NCBI RefSeq assembly: GCF_030035675.1
Contig: NC_084482.1
Span: 222,376,943 to 222,440,942 of the forward strand
Direction: 5' to 3'
Length of the DNA: 64,000 nt
DNA from: Rhineura floridana
Taxonomy: Eukaryota > Chordata > Lepidosauria > Squamata > Rhineuridae
Positions 9,860-20,349 of this stretch are shown in pieces. The stretch's first letter is position 1; each line of letters starts with the position of its first letter. The position numbers and the translations under genes were made by a program. The notes under the pieces are model-generated. The model worked only from the letters and a program-made list of their open reading frames with translations. It was not told the origin of the DNA and ran no database searches.

Positions 9860-10670
9860 TGTGATGTTCCTGCTTATATTGTAAATATGGTAAGTGCTGT
9901 TTATATAGAAGACATATGGTAAGTGGAGTGAAAGAGGAGGGAGGAGTTCATGAGCAGTAGAATCCTGGATGATTGGCTGAGCGTTTGAATGGCTGGGAGT
10001 ATAAATGGAAGAAGGACAGCCGAATCTGGGAGGTTGTGGTTGAGGTGGTGTCTTTGAGAGGTTGAGAGAGAGGTTGGAGGTTTGGAGGTGGTGGTGTTGA
10101 GAATGAGTCGGAGTTCTGAGGCAATTAGTAAGAAGTTAAGTATCTAACAGGATATAGATGAAACCATATGCTTGTGAAACATTCCTTAAGTAATCTTGTT
10201 ATTTCTGATGTTAAATAAACACTTTTATTGGTTTACCAAAGGCCTGATCCTTGGCTGGGGAATATACAGACCAGAAGGGAGGGCAAGGTAATTACCAAGG
10301 CTGAACAGAATCTGTATCTAATGGTGGCAGCAGTGAAGGGAGAGATTGTAACAAGTCAAGTATCCAGAGCAACCCAGAGTTGTATGCTTTAAATATAAAG
10401 ATACAAGGGGGTTGAGAACAGCATAGGCACACAGTCACAAAGTAACAAGCTATAGAGAGACTTAGGCAAAGTCTCTGGAAGTTTGGGTTACAGAAAGTGA
10501 CTGGTGGTGCTGCCTAGCAGTGGGATCTAGGGAGATCTGTGCTAGAGCGGAGTGAGAAACCATATAAAGGACGGTCCTGACTGGTGGTGTCCCTGGTGGT
10601 GCCTAGTGAAAGGCAGTAGCCACAAGCAGGTGGGAACCTGACAGGGGGAGCCAAAGGTGGGATCATCACA
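9860..10670 (+). mobile_element. LTR-type fossil, copy 1
   Basis: 811-bp unit starting TGTGATGTTCC and ending ATCATCACA (TG...CA, inverted ends). It has a TATA-like GTATAAATGG near 10000, AATAAACA near 10214 and TGGTGGCAGCAGTG near 10323, which resembles a primer-binding region. Flanked by CCTT on both sides and inserted in an L2. A related unit is at 19575-20349. Ty3/gypsy- or ERV-like; no coding capacity is evident, so it is a solo LTR or a small LTR derivative. Confidence 0.65.
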
Positions 10671-10800
10671 CCTTCTGTTTTAACTTTTAAGTGCTTGCTG
10701 GGAACATTTCTATTCTGCTAGTTCTCGTTGTATAGTTGTTTGTTTCTTTCTTTTAACTGGTAAACTGCTTTGATGTTTTAAACAGAATATATTTATTGAT
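10671..10800 (+). mobile_element. L2-like LINE, 3' part of the split copy
   Basis: Continuation of the L2 at 9530-9859 after the LTR fossil: T-rich L2 tail with GTAAACTGCTTTGATG, as in other L2 3' ends of this window. Confidence 0.6.
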
Positions 10801-10831
10801 AAATGCATATATGTAAGTATGTGCATGAAAA

Positions 10832-12247
10832 TGTGTGTGTGTGGGGTGTGTGTGTGTGTGTGGGGTGTGTGTGTGTGTGGGGTGTGTGTGTGTGTGTGTG
10901 TGTGTGTGGCCGTGGGTGGGTGTGTGGCCGTGGGTGTGGGTGTGGGTGTGGGTGTGGCCGTGGGTGTGGCCGTGGGTGTGGGTGTGGCTGTGGGTGTGGG
11001 TGTGGGTGTGGCCGTGGGTGTGGCCGTGGGTGTGGGTGTGGCCATGGGTGTGGGTGTGGACGTGGGTGTGGCTGTGGCCGTGGGTGTGGCTGTGGCCGTG
11101 GGTGTGGCCGTGGGTGTGGCTGTGGGTGTGACCATGGCCGTGGGTGTGGGTGTGGCCGTGTGGCCGTGTGGCCGTGGGTGTGGCCGTGTGGCCGTGGGTG
11201 TGGCCGTGTGGCCGTGGGTGTGGCCGTGTGGCCGTGGGTGTGGCCGTGTGGCCGTGGGTGTGTCCGTGTGGCCGTGTGTGTGGCCGTGTGTGTGGCCGTG
11301 TGTGTGGCTGTGTGGCCGTGTGGCCGTGTGGCCGTGTGGCCGTGTGGCCGTGTGGCCGTGTGGCCGTGTGGCCGTGTGGCCGTTTGGGTGGCCGTGTGGG
11401 TGGCCGTGTGGGTGGCCGTGTGGGTGGCCGTGTGGGTGGCCGTGTGGGTGGCCGTGTGGGTGGCCGTGTGGGTGGCCGTGTGGGTGGCCGTGTGGGTGGC
11501 CGTGGGTGTGGCCGTGGGTGTGGCCGTGTGGCCGTGGGTGTGGCCGTGGGTGTGGCCGTGGGTGTGGCCATGTGGGTGTGGCCGTGTGGCCGTGTGTGTG
11601 GCCGTGTGTGTGGCCGTGTGTGTGGCCGTGTGTGTGGCCGTGTGTGTGGCCGTGTGGCCGTGTGTGTGGCCGTGTGTGTGGCCGTGTGTGTGTTGCCGTG
11701 TGTGTGTGTGTGGCCGTGTGGCCGTGTGTGTGGCCGTGTGGCCGTGTGTGTGGCCGTGTGGCCGTGTGTGTGGCCGTGTGGCCGTGTGTGTGGCCGTGTG
11801 GCCGTGTGTGTGGCCGTGTGTGTGGCCGTGTGGCCGTGTGTGTGGCCGTGTGGCCGTGTGTGTGGCCGTGTGGCCGTGTGTGTGGCCGTGTGTGTGTGTG
11901 TGGCCGTGTGTGTGTGTGTGGCCGTGTGTGTGTGTGTGGCCGTGTGTGTGTGTGTGGCCGTGTGTGTGTGTGTGTGGCCGTGTGTGTGTGTGTGTGTGTG
12001 GCCGTGTGTGTGTGTGTGTGTGTGGCCGTGTGTGTGTGTGTGTGTGGCCGTGTGTGTGTGGCCGTGTGTGTGTGTGTGTGTGGCCGTGTGTGTGTGTGTG
12101 TGTGGCCGTGTGTGTGTGTGTGTGTGGCCGTGTGTGTGCGTGTGTGTGGCCGTGTGTGTGCGTGTGTGTGGCCGTGTGTGTGGCCGTGTGTGTGGCCGTG
12201 TGTGTGGCCGTGTGTGTGGCCGTGTGTGTGTGTGTGTGTGTGTGGCC
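10832..12247. repeat. 1.4-kb GT / GGCCGTG minisatellite
   Basis: Almost entirely alternating GT broken by GGCC, with higher-order blocks. About 10915-11150 uses GTGGGTGTGGCC units. 11155-11270 uses 20-bp GTGTGGCCGTGTGGCCGTGG units. 11310-11385 uses 8-bp GGCCGTGT. 11388-11500 uses 12-bp GGCCGTGTGGGT. 11580-11690 uses GGCCGTGTGTGT. 11720-11880 uses a 20-bp alternation. 11890-12130 has lengthening GT tracts. No stop codons occur in several frames, so long open frames here (up to about 580 codons) are artefacts. One strand is G-rich, with many CpG in CCGTG. Confidence 0.98.
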
Positions 12248-12940
12248 ATATGCACTTTGGTGACGCCCGCTTTTGTCTTCACCAATCCCACCCCGGCACA
12301 CAGCCCCTAGATGCGGCAAAGAGAGATTATGTCCCCCATCCCCAAAACTGCTCTCCATCCCCAATTCATATTCCCACGTCTTTCCCACTGAGGCTATTTG
12401 TATCCAAACCAGTAAGGTGATCTCATAACAAGCTCTTCCTCCATCTAGCCAGGTGTTTGCCATTTGAGATTGACAGAGTCCCTTGGATAGATCGCAGCCC
12501 CAATCAAGGTCCCCGGCATCAGTTCCTGCCATTTCAAAAGCAGAGGATAAAATCTAGGAAGAGAGAAGTTCTCTGGGAAAGTAACAGAAGAAGGTGGCAT
12601 GCAAATGGACTCAGCAGCAAAAATTACAGTGCTGACATCTTACATCAGAGGTACGACGACCTTACTCCTGATGTGCATCAAAAGAAGGTGGCCTCAGAGC
12701 ACAGAAAAATGCTGATGGAGTTTGTATTTTTGAAGTCATGAGCAAAGGCCTGAGGGAGAAGGGCCATTTGTTTTTGCAGGGGGAAGGGACAGGGAGGGGT
12801 CTCCTTGCAGCTGATTCAGGAAAGCAGTTAGGGATCCTGGGAGACCCCAGCCCCACTAATCTCCCTCCCTCCCCTGTAAGGTTGGTAAGAATGCTGTTAA
12901 GCACCTGGTGCCCTCCAGGTGTGGTTGGACTGCATCTCTC
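12248..12940. other. Unassigned stretch
   Basis: Single-copy-looking sequence of mixed composition. Open stretches (for example 12457-12741 +) show no recognisable domain. Confidence 0.3.
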
Positions 12941-13115
12941 TGGATGACCTTTGGCCAGTCCCTCCCTGTGAGCCTAACATACCTTACAGGGTTTATATGA
13001 AGATAAAATGGGGAGGAGAGAACCATGTAGGCCCCTTCCAGCTCTACTATTCTATGATTCTATGTAGGCAACCTTGAGCTGCTTGAAGGAAGGGTGGGAT
13101 ATAAATGCAGAAAAT
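12940..13115 (+). mobile_element. SINE fragment joined to CR1 and L2 tail scraps
   Basis: GGATGACCTTTGGCCAGTCC resembles the SINE core. 13035-13068 is a CR1 terminus (CTCTACTATTCTATGATTC). 13085-13105 is an L2-type GAAGGGTGGGATATAAAT tail. A mosaic of old 3' ends. Confidence 0.55.
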
Positions 13116-13159
13116 AAACAAATAATCTCCCACAAGACCCGTCCAACACGGCTAATGGG

Positions 13160-13800
13160 CAGGGATGATCAGGCCTAATTTAAGTTGCTCACGTTAGCGT
13201 TTAAAACCCTAAACGACTTAGGCCCCAAATAGCTGAGACTGTCTCCTTCCCTACAGACCTTCTTGGGTGTTAAGATCAATGGAAGGGGACTTCTTGATAT
13301 TTCTACCACCCTCACATGTTTGGGGGATGGTGGCTTAGAAGAGAGTTTTCTCTGTGGCAGCCCCTAAATTGTGGAATTCCCTCTGTCCGCTGGCACCTTC
13401 ACTATACAGTTTTTGGGGAATGCTAAAGATGCACCTCTTTATCCTGGCATTTTGTGCCTGAAATTTATGTTTTCATAACCCACCCTATCTTTGTGATTGT
13501 AATGTGTTTTAACTCTTTTAAATATTGAATTTTAGATTTTCTAACCCAACTTTGGACCTATTGGTGCTCCGAGCCCCAGCAAAGTGAGCGACAGGATCTT
13601 ACTAACAAGTGATGAAAAGGTAAAATTTAGGGCTATATTAATTTACTCATAGGGAAAAGGTTCTGGAACAATTTGCAGAGGAGGATCACGTGGTCCTTAT
13701 TATGTATCTTGTCTAGGAAATTGCAGCCATTTTTACATTCAGGTGCCCTTCCAAATAATGATCTGCTTGTGCCTCAGGACAAAACTGAAATTTGTAGACT
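13160..13800 (+). repeat. Local duplication, copy 1 (partner about 17480-18195)
   Basis: L2 C-terminal remnant (13160-13565; GGCTTAGAAGAGAGTTTTCT, GTGGAATTCCCTCTG) followed by AGCAAAGTGAGCGACAGG and a block with GGGAAAAGGTTCTGGAACAA and ATTGCAGCCATTTTTACATT. The same order recurs at 17480-18195, where about 130 extra bases (17810-17940) intervene. Confidence 0.65.
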
Positions 13801-14290
13801 CAAAGGCAATCTGTGGACAAATCCATGGAGCACTGGTGAGAAGATGAAAGAAATCACTACGATTTTGATAATTATAAGGAGAGAAAGCATCTTCTCTAAC
13901 TCCATGCTCAGGTGAACCAGTGGAGAAAAACATTTTTGCAAAACCTCCCAGATGTTGTTCGAATGTATAACAGAGGGAACAGCTGAAATTGTCTTAACCT
14001 TGATAAAAAAACACATTCACAAGAGTCAGGATCAAGTTTTCCTTTTAGAAAAGTCGTGGGAAACCTGCCTCTATATCTTGAGTAAGTCGAACAATATTTC
14101 CCTGTTCATGTTTAATGTTCAACATCATCCCCTTATCACTCTTGGGCAATGTCTTTAATTGCATTTGGACCTCATTACTTTCCTGTAAACCTTGGGCTAC
14201 TGAGCTGACATTGAAACCCACAAGGAAAGTAATATTCCATTCATCTGCCTCCCACCCTAATGTTTTAGTATCATATTCAATGGCCATACA
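13780..14290. other. Block homologous to sequence upstream of the V2R gene (37990-38260)
   Basis: Shares TTTGATAATTATAAGG, CTTCTCTAACTCCATGC, CAGGTGAA, AGAAAAACAT and TCAGGATCAAGTT in order with 37990-38260, same strand. A minus-strand open stretch of 80 codons (14045-14287, MAIEYDTKTLGWEADEW...) has no family I can name. Interpreted as a remnant of a duplicated V2R neighbourhood, or as a dispersed repeat. Confidence 0.5.
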
Positions 14291-14297
14291 ATACAGT

Positions 14298-14765
14298 AGA
14301 GAGCCAGTGTGGTGTAGTGGTTAGCGTGTTGGACTACGGCCTGGTAGACCAGGATTTGAATCCTCACACAGCCTTGAAGCTCACTGGGTAACCTTGGGCC
14401 AGTTGCTGCCTCTCAGCCTCAGAGGAAAGCAATGGTAAACCCATGATTTATTTATTTATTTATTTATTTAATTAAGCTTATATACTGCCCGACTAGCAAC
14501 AGCTCTCTGGGCGGTGAACATTAAAAATACAATAAAAATAACACAACACAGTATATCACAATACAAAACTGTACACAAAACTGTACAGTCTAAAATCAAA
14601 ATATAATAATTTAGAATTAACAGGAATTAAAATGCCTCAGAGAAGAGAAAGGTTTTAACCTGGCGCCGAAAAGATGATAGTGTCGGCGCCAGGCGCACCT
14701 CCTCGGGGAGACCATCCTCGGGTTCATAGGGTTGCCATAAGTCAGAAATGACAGCCATACACAGG
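14298..14765 (+). mobile_element. Sauria-type SINE split by an L2 insertion
   Basis: The head GAGAGCCAGTGTGGTGTAG carries an A-box-like TGGTGTAGTGG. It is followed by the core GTAACCTTGGGCCAGTTG and, after the insertion, the BovB-like tail CATAGGGTTGCCATAAGTCA (14727-14746). The interruption at 14449-14720 is an L2. Confidence 0.8.
14449..14720 (-). mobile_element. L2-like LINE 3' end, inserted in a SINE
   Basis: Left TTTATTTATTTA run, GCCCGACTAGCAACAGCTCT and TGGCGCCGAAAAGATGATAG are nearly identical to the 3' part of the long L2 at 21546-23284. Severely 5'-truncated. Confidence 0.9.
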
Positions 14766-14769
14766 TGGC

Positions 14770-15029
14770 ACTACTAAATTTGTATGCACAAGGCTCAAAA
14801 GGAGTGGTGTATACTGAGCAAAGCCATTTGTTAAAATTCCATTGCTCACATCTGGTAGAATACCTGTTCAGTGGCCAACCTTGAATTGAAACTGGGTATC
14901 TGCTCACATTTCAATCTCATGCCCAGAAGGGTAGATGGAATATGGCAGGAAGCACAGAAGGTGTGCAATACCCTCTAAAGTGTGGAAAGTCGATTCTAAT
15001 TCCACATGTAGCTTGCAAGAGTTATGAGG
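14770..15029. other. Unassigned stretch
   Basis: No gene or repeat recognised. Confidence 0.3.
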
Positions 15030-15735
15030 CCCCTGTCCCGTCCAGAGTTGGACCCAAGAGGCTGAGACGTTGGTGCAAGTAAATCCTGTTTTATTAGAGT
15101 AATGGATACATCAAAAGCAGTGCGCTTCATAGAGTTCCTACAATAACTCACTATAATTCCCTAACAACACTTTAGACCTGCTCTGCAAAGTAAAAGAGAG
15201 TTGACGCAACACCCCACTCCCAACTCAGCAGACTTATATAGGGGATGTTTTGGAGCGCAATCTCTCACTCCTTCGTACCCCCGCCCTCTGACCAGTACGC
15301 TTTTCCCGCCATCGAGAGCGAGGTGAAGGGGGGCGAACTTCCAAGGGCTCATCTGACAAAACAGGGTCCTTATCAACAGACAGGGAAGTAGAAGATGGGG
15401 AAGCCTCAGACATCTCTAAGTTACGGGTGGAGAAAGGGGGAGTTCCTGCTCTTTCACAGCTTGCCAAAGGAGGACCTGCTCTTTTGGAATCCTCCCCTAA
15501 CGGCTCCGAGAGGGCGTTTGGAGGCTGAGCACTATCCTGAAAGGGGGAGGGTTCACCCGTGGGAATTGGCAGAGCATCTAACACACTCCCTTCCTCCAAG
15601 GCTGGAAAAGACACAACAGCAGCTGGACCTTCCGCACCTTCTGGCCGTGGAGGCGCCTGCAATTCATGCCTTCCCCCTCCCTGCTCGTCGAGAGAGACCG
15701 GAGGCTTGACAGCCCCCAACCATCTGGAAATGACA
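15030..15735 (-). mobile_element. Ty3/gypsy-type LTR fossil: pol tail plus LTR
   Basis: On the minus strand, a Pro/Ser/Glu-rich open stretch ending RRSERLRSKTSPI (15719-15234) resembles the variable C-terminus of gypsy polyproteins. It is followed by an LTR-like region with a TATA-like CCCTATATAAGTCTG (near 15240) and a polyadenylation signal AATAAAAC (near 15093). Only the 3' end of an element is present. Incomplete and old; the family is inferred from layout and composition. Confidence 0.5.
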
Positions 15736-15756
15736 TTTGTCTCCTGGAGGTGTGGT

Positions 15757-16078
15757 CAAAAAGAGAAGAGACTGGCTCTGGTGCTTTGTGGATGATTTAT
15801 TAAGTGCTCTACACATTTCTGAGATGAAAAAGTTTGTGGATGATTTATTATGTGTTCCCAGCATCATTAACAAGGTACTCTTCCTAGGATACTTTTTTTT
15901 GGGGGGGGGGAGTCATACTCTCAAAATGTGTTTTAAATGTGTGATGTGGATGTGACCATTGAGTGTGAGGGCATGTTTTATATGCTTTTATACTATTTTT
16001 ACTGGTCATATGTTGTACAGTGCACTTAATTAATAATCCAAAAAGCACCAGAGCCAGTCTCTTCTCTTTTTGACCAAT
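15757..16078. mobile_element. DNA transposon-like element with ~55-bp inverted ends
   Basis: GGTCAAAAAGAGAAGAGACT at 15757 is mirrored by AGTCTCTTCTCTTTTTGACC ending at 16077, and the match continues through CTGGTGCTTT to GCACTTAAT. About 210 bp lie between the arms, with a partial inner repeat of GTGGATGATTTATTA. No transposase. Flanking duplication is not clear. Confidence 0.6.
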
Positions 16079-16169
16079 ACTTGGTGCTTTTCCAGGCCTG
16101 GCAACCAAGAAGACTTCTGTATCTTTAAAAGTTGTGCAGGGGGAATGGAGAATTCCACCTTGTGGTTTT

Positions 16170-17465
16170 TCCCATTACAATTCTGTTCCCCCATGCTGTT
16201 CAACATCTACATGAAACCGTTGGGTGCGGTCATTCGGAGCTTTGGAGTTCATTGCCATCAGTATGCTGATGACACGCAGCTCTATTTCTCCTTTTCATCT
16301 TCTTCAGATGAGGCTGTCAATGTGCTGAACCAGTGCCTGGCTGCGATTATGGACTGGATGAGGGCTAATAAACTTTGGCTCAATCCAGACAAGACTGAAC
16401 ATAAGAACATAAGAAGAGCCTGCTGGATCAGGCCAGTGGCCCATCTAGTCCAGCATCCTGTTCTCACAGTGGCCAACCAGGTGCCTGGGGGAAGCCAACA
16501 AGCAGGACCTGAGTGGAAGAACACTCTCCCCTCCTGAGGCTTCTGGCAACTGGTTTTCAGAAACATACTGCCTCTGACTAGGGTGGCAGAGCACAGCCAT
16601 CATGGCTAGTAGCCATGACTGAGATGTTGTTAGTGGGTGGTTCTTCTGACCTGATGGTGGATGTCCAACCTGCCCTGGATGGGGTTGCACACCCCCGAAG
16701 GAGCAGGTTCATAGGTTGGGGGTTCTCCTAGAACCATCTCTGCCACTTGAGGCTCAGGTAGCCTTGGTGGCACAGAGTGCCTTCTACCAACTTTGGTAGG
16801 TGGCCCAGCTACACTCCTATCTAGACAGGGATAACCTGGCTTCAGTTGCCCATGCTCTGGTAACCTCCAAGCTAGATTACTGGAATGCACTCTACATGGG
16901 GCTGCCATTGAATATGGTTCAGTAACTGCAGCTTGTGCAAAATGCAGTGGCCAGACGGTCCAAACATATAAAACTGATTCTGGCTGGCTTGCAATGGCTG
17001 CTTATATGTTTCCGAGCTCATTTGAAGGTGCTGGTTTTAACCTATAAAGCCTTACATGGCTTAGGACACAATACCTGATGGGCCGCCTCTCCCAATACAA
17101 ACCCACCCATACACTATGCTCAACATCCAAGGCGGTCCTCCGGGTGCCTACTCCGAGGGAAGCTGGGAGTCTGGCAACAAGGGAGAGGGTCTTCTCAGTG
17201 GTGCCCCCCAACTTATGGAATGATTTCCCTGACAAGGTGCGCCTGGCACCAACACTGTTATCTTTTCGGTGCCAGGTCAAGAATTTCCTCTTCCAGGCAT
17301 TTTAGCATGTGTTTTTAATGTTTTTTAAAAAATAAAAATAATTTTTAAAAAAATTGTTTTTAAAAGATGTGTTTTAAATTTGTATATTAGTTTTTAATGT
17401 TTTTAGTTACTGTAAACCGCCCAGAGAGCTTCAGCTAAGGGGCGGTATACCAACCAACCAACCAA
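16170..17465 (+). mobile_element. L2-like LINE (family a), split by a CR1 insertion
   Basis: RT C-terminal half: LFNIYMKPLGAVIRSFGVH, then QYADDTQLYFSFSSSSDEA with the YADD motif, NPDKTE, and later [17 protein letters not shown]-like and FSVVPPNLWNDFPDKVRLAP. Ends with CCGCCCAGAGAGCTTCAGCT and ACCAACCAACCAAC. 16400-16622 is a CR1 in the opposite orientation. The frame is broken after the CR1. Confidence 0.9.
16400..16622 (-). mobile_element. CR1 LINE (family b) 3' end inside an L2
   Basis: Minus-strand CR1 3' end of the type TGATCCAGCAGGCTCTTCTT plus ATGTTCTTATG, including GGCTACTAGCCATGATGGCT. It interrupts the L2 directly after NPDKTE. Same family as 27484-28409. Confidence 0.9.
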
Positions 17466-18195
17466 CGCAGCGTTGCAAGAACACCTGCACTTGGCTGACT
17501 TTCTCTTCTCCTAAAGATGCAGGATCAGTCTCAGGCCCTGAACCTGGCAATCCTACGCAGGAGAGGGCTTTCTTTGTGGCAGTTCCTAAGTTATGGAATC
17601 CCCTCAGTATGGAGGTGTGTCTGCCACCTTCACTATGCAGGTTTTGGTGATTGTTAAAGACATACCTCTTTACCCTGACCTTCGGTATGCTTTCAGAACC
17701 CACCCAATACTTGCGAATGAAATGTGTTTTAATTCTTTTTAATATTGAAGTTTAGATATTGTAACCTGCACTGAGACCTATTGGCAAAAGCTGGGCAAAT
17801 AATAATAATAATAATAGAGGGCAAGGATGGGAGCATCAGGTTTATGTGGGGAAGGTGGGGGTAGATGGTGTTACCATGGAGATGCTCTAGGGTGAATGCA
17901 AATGAATCATTAAGACATCATGTGTGATGTCAGCAGCAGGATAAGCTCCAAGATTCAGCAAAGTGAGAGACAGTTAACATTTAGGCCCAGACTCACCGTT
18001 ATCAAGGCAAATCTCCAAGACAGGTGATGAAATGGGAAGGTTTGGGGCTATATTATTTTAACCACAGGGAAAAGGTTCATGTGGTCCTTCTCATGAAACT
18101 TGCCAAAGAAATTGCAGCCATTTCTACATTTGGGTGCCTTTCATGTCTACTGTTCTGCCTGTGCTCAAGGACAAAACTGAAATTGCAAATTAACA
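17466..18195 (+). repeat. Local duplication, copy 2 (partner 13160-13800)
   Basis: L2 remnant 17480-17790 (AGAGGGCTTTCTTTGTGGCA, TATGGAATCCCCTCAG), an (AAT)n run, about 130 bp unique to this copy, then AGCAAAGTGAGAGACAG and GGGAAAAGGTTCATGTGGTC. Confidence 0.65.
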
Positions 18196-18324
18196 AAAAG
18201 AGAAGGTTGTTGCAATATTATGTAGGGCCAAAGCCATTTAGGGCTCTACAGCTTTAAAAGCACAACTTCAAAGGAAATGTCTTGCTCTCTATTAAGAAAC
18301 TGGACCTGCTAGAACACATTTGGC

Positions 18325-18480
18325 TGTTTATATGGCAGGTTGCAGACTCAAGTAGCTGTGTGTATTTTCAAAATGTTTACAGGAGGCCTTGTTTCATGTC
18401 CTCTATCTGTTTTAGCAGTTGGGAAAACATACAGTATAGTGTAAATACCTTCAGAGCTTGGTATGGCCTTTCTCTCATGT
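18325..18480. other. Block matching V2R intron 3 (28745-28880)
   Basis: GGTTGCAGACTCAAGTAGCT, TTTTCAAAATGTTTACA, GGCCTTGTTTCAT, TGTCCTCTATCT and CAGAGCTTGGT occur in the same order in intron 3 of the V2R gene. Likely a remnant of a lost V2R copy. Confidence 0.55.
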
Positions 18481-18597
18481 TGTCTTCTTCATGTAGGAAA
18501 CATCTCATTAAATTGACAGCATGATGTTTCCTTCTCCTCCTCCTCCTCCTCCTAGCAGAAAGGTCTAGCACAGAGTTCGAAGCAGCTGGCACAGAAA

Positions 18598-18960
18598 TTG
18601 AAATGTGGTGTTGGAGGAGAGCTTTGCACATACCATGGACCCCAAAAAAGACAAATAATTGGGCGTCAGAACAAATTAAACCAGAACTGTCACTAGAAGC
18701 TAAACTGATGAAACTGAGGTTATCCTACTTTGGAGACATCATGAGAAGACAGGATTCACTAGAAAAGACAATAATGCTGGGAAAAACAGAAGGGAGTAGA
18801 AAAAGAGGAAGGCCAAACAAGAGATGGATTGATTCCATAAAGGAAGCCACAGACCTGAACTTAAAAGATATGAACTGCGTGGTTCATGACAGATGCTATT
18901 GGAGGTTGCTGATTCATAAGGTTGTCATAAGACAAAATCTACTTGAAGACACATAACAAC
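18598..18960 (+). mobile_element. BovB (RTE) LINE 3' fragment
   Basis: Encodes the RTE C-terminus: WCWRRALHIPWTPKKTNN, MKLRLSYFGDIMRRQDSLEK, RKRGRPNKRWIDSIKEATD and HDRCYWRLLIHKVV. Ends GTTGTCATAAGACAAAATCT and ACATAACAAC. 5'-truncated. Confidence 0.92.
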
Positions 18961-19485
18961 AAGTTTTGTTTTGCAAATTAAGGAGTCTTACTGCTAAACA
19001 TGTAAGAGAAAAGTTCATGAGGCATGAAAAGTTTGCTAAGAGTGATATCGCACAAAATTTGTGCACAGAGCTTCAAAGCATATTGGAGACTACAGTGGCT
19101 TTCTGAAGCTGATAGCATGCAAATAAGTGGTTGATTAGAGCAGGAGTTCAAGAGTTTCACCACTTTCCTCAGATGGCAGGAAGGAGACTCCTGAATCCAG
19201 AAGGAAAAATCAGCTCAGTGACAAGATAAGTTGTTCAGAAGAAGAAGAAACTGGCTGTCACAGTTTCTGGCATTAGTATTGGTTCAGAAAGACCATTTAC
19301 CGATAGAAAATGTCGCTTACTGCTGCCTTTTTTCCATTTTGGTGCTTCCTTCCTTACAGGGATAATTCCATATTTTCTTAACCTTGTCACTTGATGGCTG
19401 CAATGGCTTTTCTGTAGGAAGGAATATATATTGCCCCATTATGTTCTAGCATGCCCATTTTACCCTTTAGGGTAACACGTTTCCT
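18961..19485. other. Unassigned stretch
   Basis: No gene or known repeat recognised. Confidence 0.3.
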
Positions 19486-19569
19486 TTGAAGTTGTGATTA
19501 TAGCATGGCTTGGGTCCTACATAACATCATGACAGACTCCTCCTCCTTTTGCACCTTGCAATTATTAAG

Positions 19570-19574
19570 CTTTC
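19570..19574. repeat. Left target-site duplication of the LTR fossil (CTTTC)
   Basis: CTTTC, repeated at 20350-20354. The paralogous empty site at 20556-20560 has a single CTTTC. Confidence 0.85.
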
Positions 19575-20349
19575 TGTGATGTTCCCGCTTATATTGTAAA
19601 TATGGTAAGTGCTGGTTATATAGAAGACGTATGGTAAGTGGAGTGAAAGAGGAGGGGGGAGTACATAAGCAGTAGAATACTGGATGATTGGCTGAGCATT
19701 TGAATGGCTGGGAGTATAAATGGAAGAATGACAGTTGAATCAAAAAGGTTTGGAGGTGGATGATGGAGGTTGAGAGAGGTGAAGGAGAGATTGGTGTTGT
19801 TGAGAGTGAGTTTAATTAATTAAAGTCGGAGTTCTGAGGCAATTAATGAGAAGTAAAGTACATGTCAGAACATATATGAAACCATAAGCTTGTCAACAAA
19901 GTAATTAAGTAATCTTGTTATTTCTAATTCTTAATAAATATTTCTTGGTTAAACAAAAGCCTGATTCCTTCAGCTGGGATACACATACCAGGGGGAATGG
20001 CAAGTAACCAAGGCTGAACAGTTGTATCAAATGGTGGCAGCGGTGGAGGAAAAGATATTGTATCCAGTCCCACAGAGAAACCCAGGGCTGTAAGCTTCAG
20101 TGCAAGAGGCTGCAGGGGGGGTTGGGAATTACCTATACCCATAGACACAAGGTATCAAGATAGCCAGGCAGAGACTAGGCACAGTCTATTGGCTAAAAGG
20201 GTTACAGAGTGTCAGGTGCTGCTGCCTAGCAGTGGGATCTTTTGAGATCGATGCTAGTGCTGTAAAGGGTAAGAATAAACCTGACGTTCCTGTCTGTTGG
20301 TAGCCACAAAGTGAGAGCTTCACAGGTGGTGCCGGAGAAGGACGTCACA
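19575..20349 (+). mobile_element. LTR-type fossil, copy 2
   Basis: 775-bp unit starting TGTGATGTTCCCGC and ending GACGTCACA, colinear with 9860-10670. It has the same TATA-like GTATAAATGG and polyadenylation region, and TGGTGGCAGCGGTGG near 20032. A 5-bp target duplication (CTTTC) and an empty paralogous site fix its borders exactly. TG...CA ends with a 5-bp duplication point to an LTR retroelement. No protein-coding part is seen. Confidence 0.75.

Noticed and set aside
10832-12247. CRISPR-like array or telomeric repeat
   Set aside because: Units are not of constant length with unique spacers and do not match TTAGGG.
10710-12532. Open frames of up to 579 codons on both strands (His/Thr/Pro- or Val/Cys-rich)
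   Set aside because: They are translations of the GT/GGCC minisatellite, which lacks stop codons in several frames. No domain or splice signal supports them.
13952-14158. 68-codon frame as a gene
   Set aside because: Lies in a block shared with the V2R upstream region and has no family resemblance. The two copies do not share the frame.
14298-14400. tRNA gene at the TGGTGTAGTGG ... GGATTTGAATCC element
   Set aside because: A and B boxes are those of a SINE head, with SINE core and BovB-like tail following. The same holds for 32467 and 36448.
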